A model generated the notes under the pieces. It did no database searches. It was not told the origin of the DNA and saw only the letters and a list, made by a program, of their open reading frames with translations. 45,854 nt of DNA. It comes from Bacteroidota bacterium. GTDB lineage: Bacteria > Bacteroidota > Bacteroidia > Flavobacteriales > Flavobacteriaceae. Numbering within the stretch: the first letter of the stretch is position 1; every line of letters begins with the position of its first letter. Below are positions 45,380-45,854 of this stretch, piece by piece. Location of the stretch: NCBI GenBank assembly GCA_027592025.1, contig JAQCIQ010000015.1:1-45854 (forward strand), written 5' to 3'. A program made the translations under genes and the position numbers.

Positions 45380-45854
45380 ATGAGAGGAATTAGCGATACC
45401 GTTAAACATTTAATTTTCATCAACCTTATTGTTTTTGCGGGTGCCTTTTTTCTGGGAAATAAGGATTTGTTTTTTGAGTGGTTTGCTCTTTATTTCCCTC
45501 ACAACGACTTGTTTAGGCCTTGGCAACTGGTTACTCATATGTTTATGCATGGAGGTTTTGAGCACATCTTGTTCAATATGTTTGCGCTTTGGATGTTTGG
45601 CACAACTGTTGAACGGGTAATGGGTCAAAGGAAATTTTTGTTCTTTTACTTGTCTTGTGGGCTGGGAGCTGTCTTTTTGAGTTTTGTGGTTTATTACTTT
45701 CAAGTGATGCCGCATTTGACAGATCTCCAGAATGCTGGTTTTTCAGATGATTTGATTACGAAATTAATGAATCTAGATATTGTGAGAGGCGATCGATCTA
45801 TGGTTGGCGCTTCGGGTGCTATTATGGGTGTGTTGGTAGCCTTTGGAATGTTAT
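45380..45854 (+). CDS. Rhomboid-family intramembrane serine protease, 5' part (runs off window)
   Basis: The reading frame from ATG 45380 stays open to the window edge, giving 158 residues of an incomplete protein. It has the rhomboid hallmarks: RPWQLVTHMFMHGGFEHILF (46-65), where His62 and Asn66 form the HxxxN element, and the catalytic GASGA with Ser145. Several membrane segments are visible (about 10-26, 66-75, 88-107, 141-158). The second catalytic residue, a His in a later helix, would lie beyond the edge. It lies 10 bases after mutL, the order I know from flavobacteria. Physiological substrates are unknown. Confidence 0.92.
   Translation, partial: MRGISDTVKHLIFINLIVFAGAFFLGNKDLFFEWFALYFPHNDLFRPWQLVTHMFMHGGFEHILFNMFALWMFGTTVERVMGQRKFLFFYLSCGLGAVFLSFVVYYFQVMPHLTDLQNAGFSDDLITKLMNLDIVRGDRSMVGASGAIMGVLVAFGML

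Overview
The window looks like a core-genome segment of a low-GC member of the Bacteroidota, most probably a Flavobacteriales-type bacterium. The sequence-level reasons are AT-rich promoters of the TAnnTTTG type, almost no Shine-Dalgarno sites, lipoprotein signals ending in Cys, a TonB receptor paired with a DUF4249 lipoprotein, a GldI-like lipoprotein and a DUF4835/PorD-like protein. The gene strings ligA-DUF6913-dapA-bamD-rpoZ-coaBC-DUF4835-recN-fabI and ribH-small protein-mutL-rhomboid are, from memory, also typical of that group. I see no tRNA, insertion sequence, prophage or CRISPR, and no gene-free stretch longer than about 210 bases.

Layout. Bases 1-60 hold the 3' end of a 5S rRNA and its terminator. 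The minus strand then carries a TerC-type membrane protein, a GIN-domain adhesin-like protein, and a DUF2490 / beta-carbonic anhydrase / SulP transporter operon (2247-5171). A TetR-type regulator (5321-5998) diverges from that operon. Next comes a long minus-strand run (6025-16171): DUF4197 lipoprotein, DUF6095-like membrane protein, MurQ, DUF4249 lipoprotein, TonB receptor, monomeric isocitrate dehydrogenase, ribosomal protein L19, TrmD and a DegP/HtrA protease. A plus-strand group (16346-19407) makes diaminopimelate and trims peptidoglycan: dapF, an acetyltransferase, mltG and a transglycosylase-like protein. Then come an RsmI-like methyltransferase and dnaA (minus), a thioesterase (plus), and a DMT exporter with ribD (minus).

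From 24119 to 36176 the plus strand holds a long housekeeping series: acetyltransferase, prmC, ligA, DUF6913, dapA, bamD, rpoZ, coaBC, DUF4835, recN, fabI and an HI0933-type flavoprotein. The minus strand follows with a cyclophilin-FKBP fusion, a GldI-like FKBP lipoprotein and an NrnA-like DHH phosphoesterase. After that come ndk (plus), a CIA30 protein, DUF721 (DciA-like), a small lipoprotein and recF (minus), and finally a TPR protein, ribH, a small TTG-start membrane protein, mutL and the beginning of a rhomboid protease that runs off the right edge.

Themes: replication and repair (dnaA, recF, DUF721, recN, ligA, mutL), cell wall (dapA, dapF, mltG, murQ, transglycosylase-like protein), envelope biogenesis and type IX secretion/gliding accessories (bamD, DUF4835, gldI, DegP, rhomboid), and CO2/bicarbonate handling (SulP plus carbonic anhydrase). 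I do not see a clear-cut unknown multi-gene system. The observations most worth following are a MutL whose endonuclease motifs are all lost, the TetR-SulP-carbonic anhydrase control region with a perfect 13-bp palindrome, a leader hairpin before rplS whose loop presents an in-frame AUG, and a mini-ORF overlapping the TTG start of recN.
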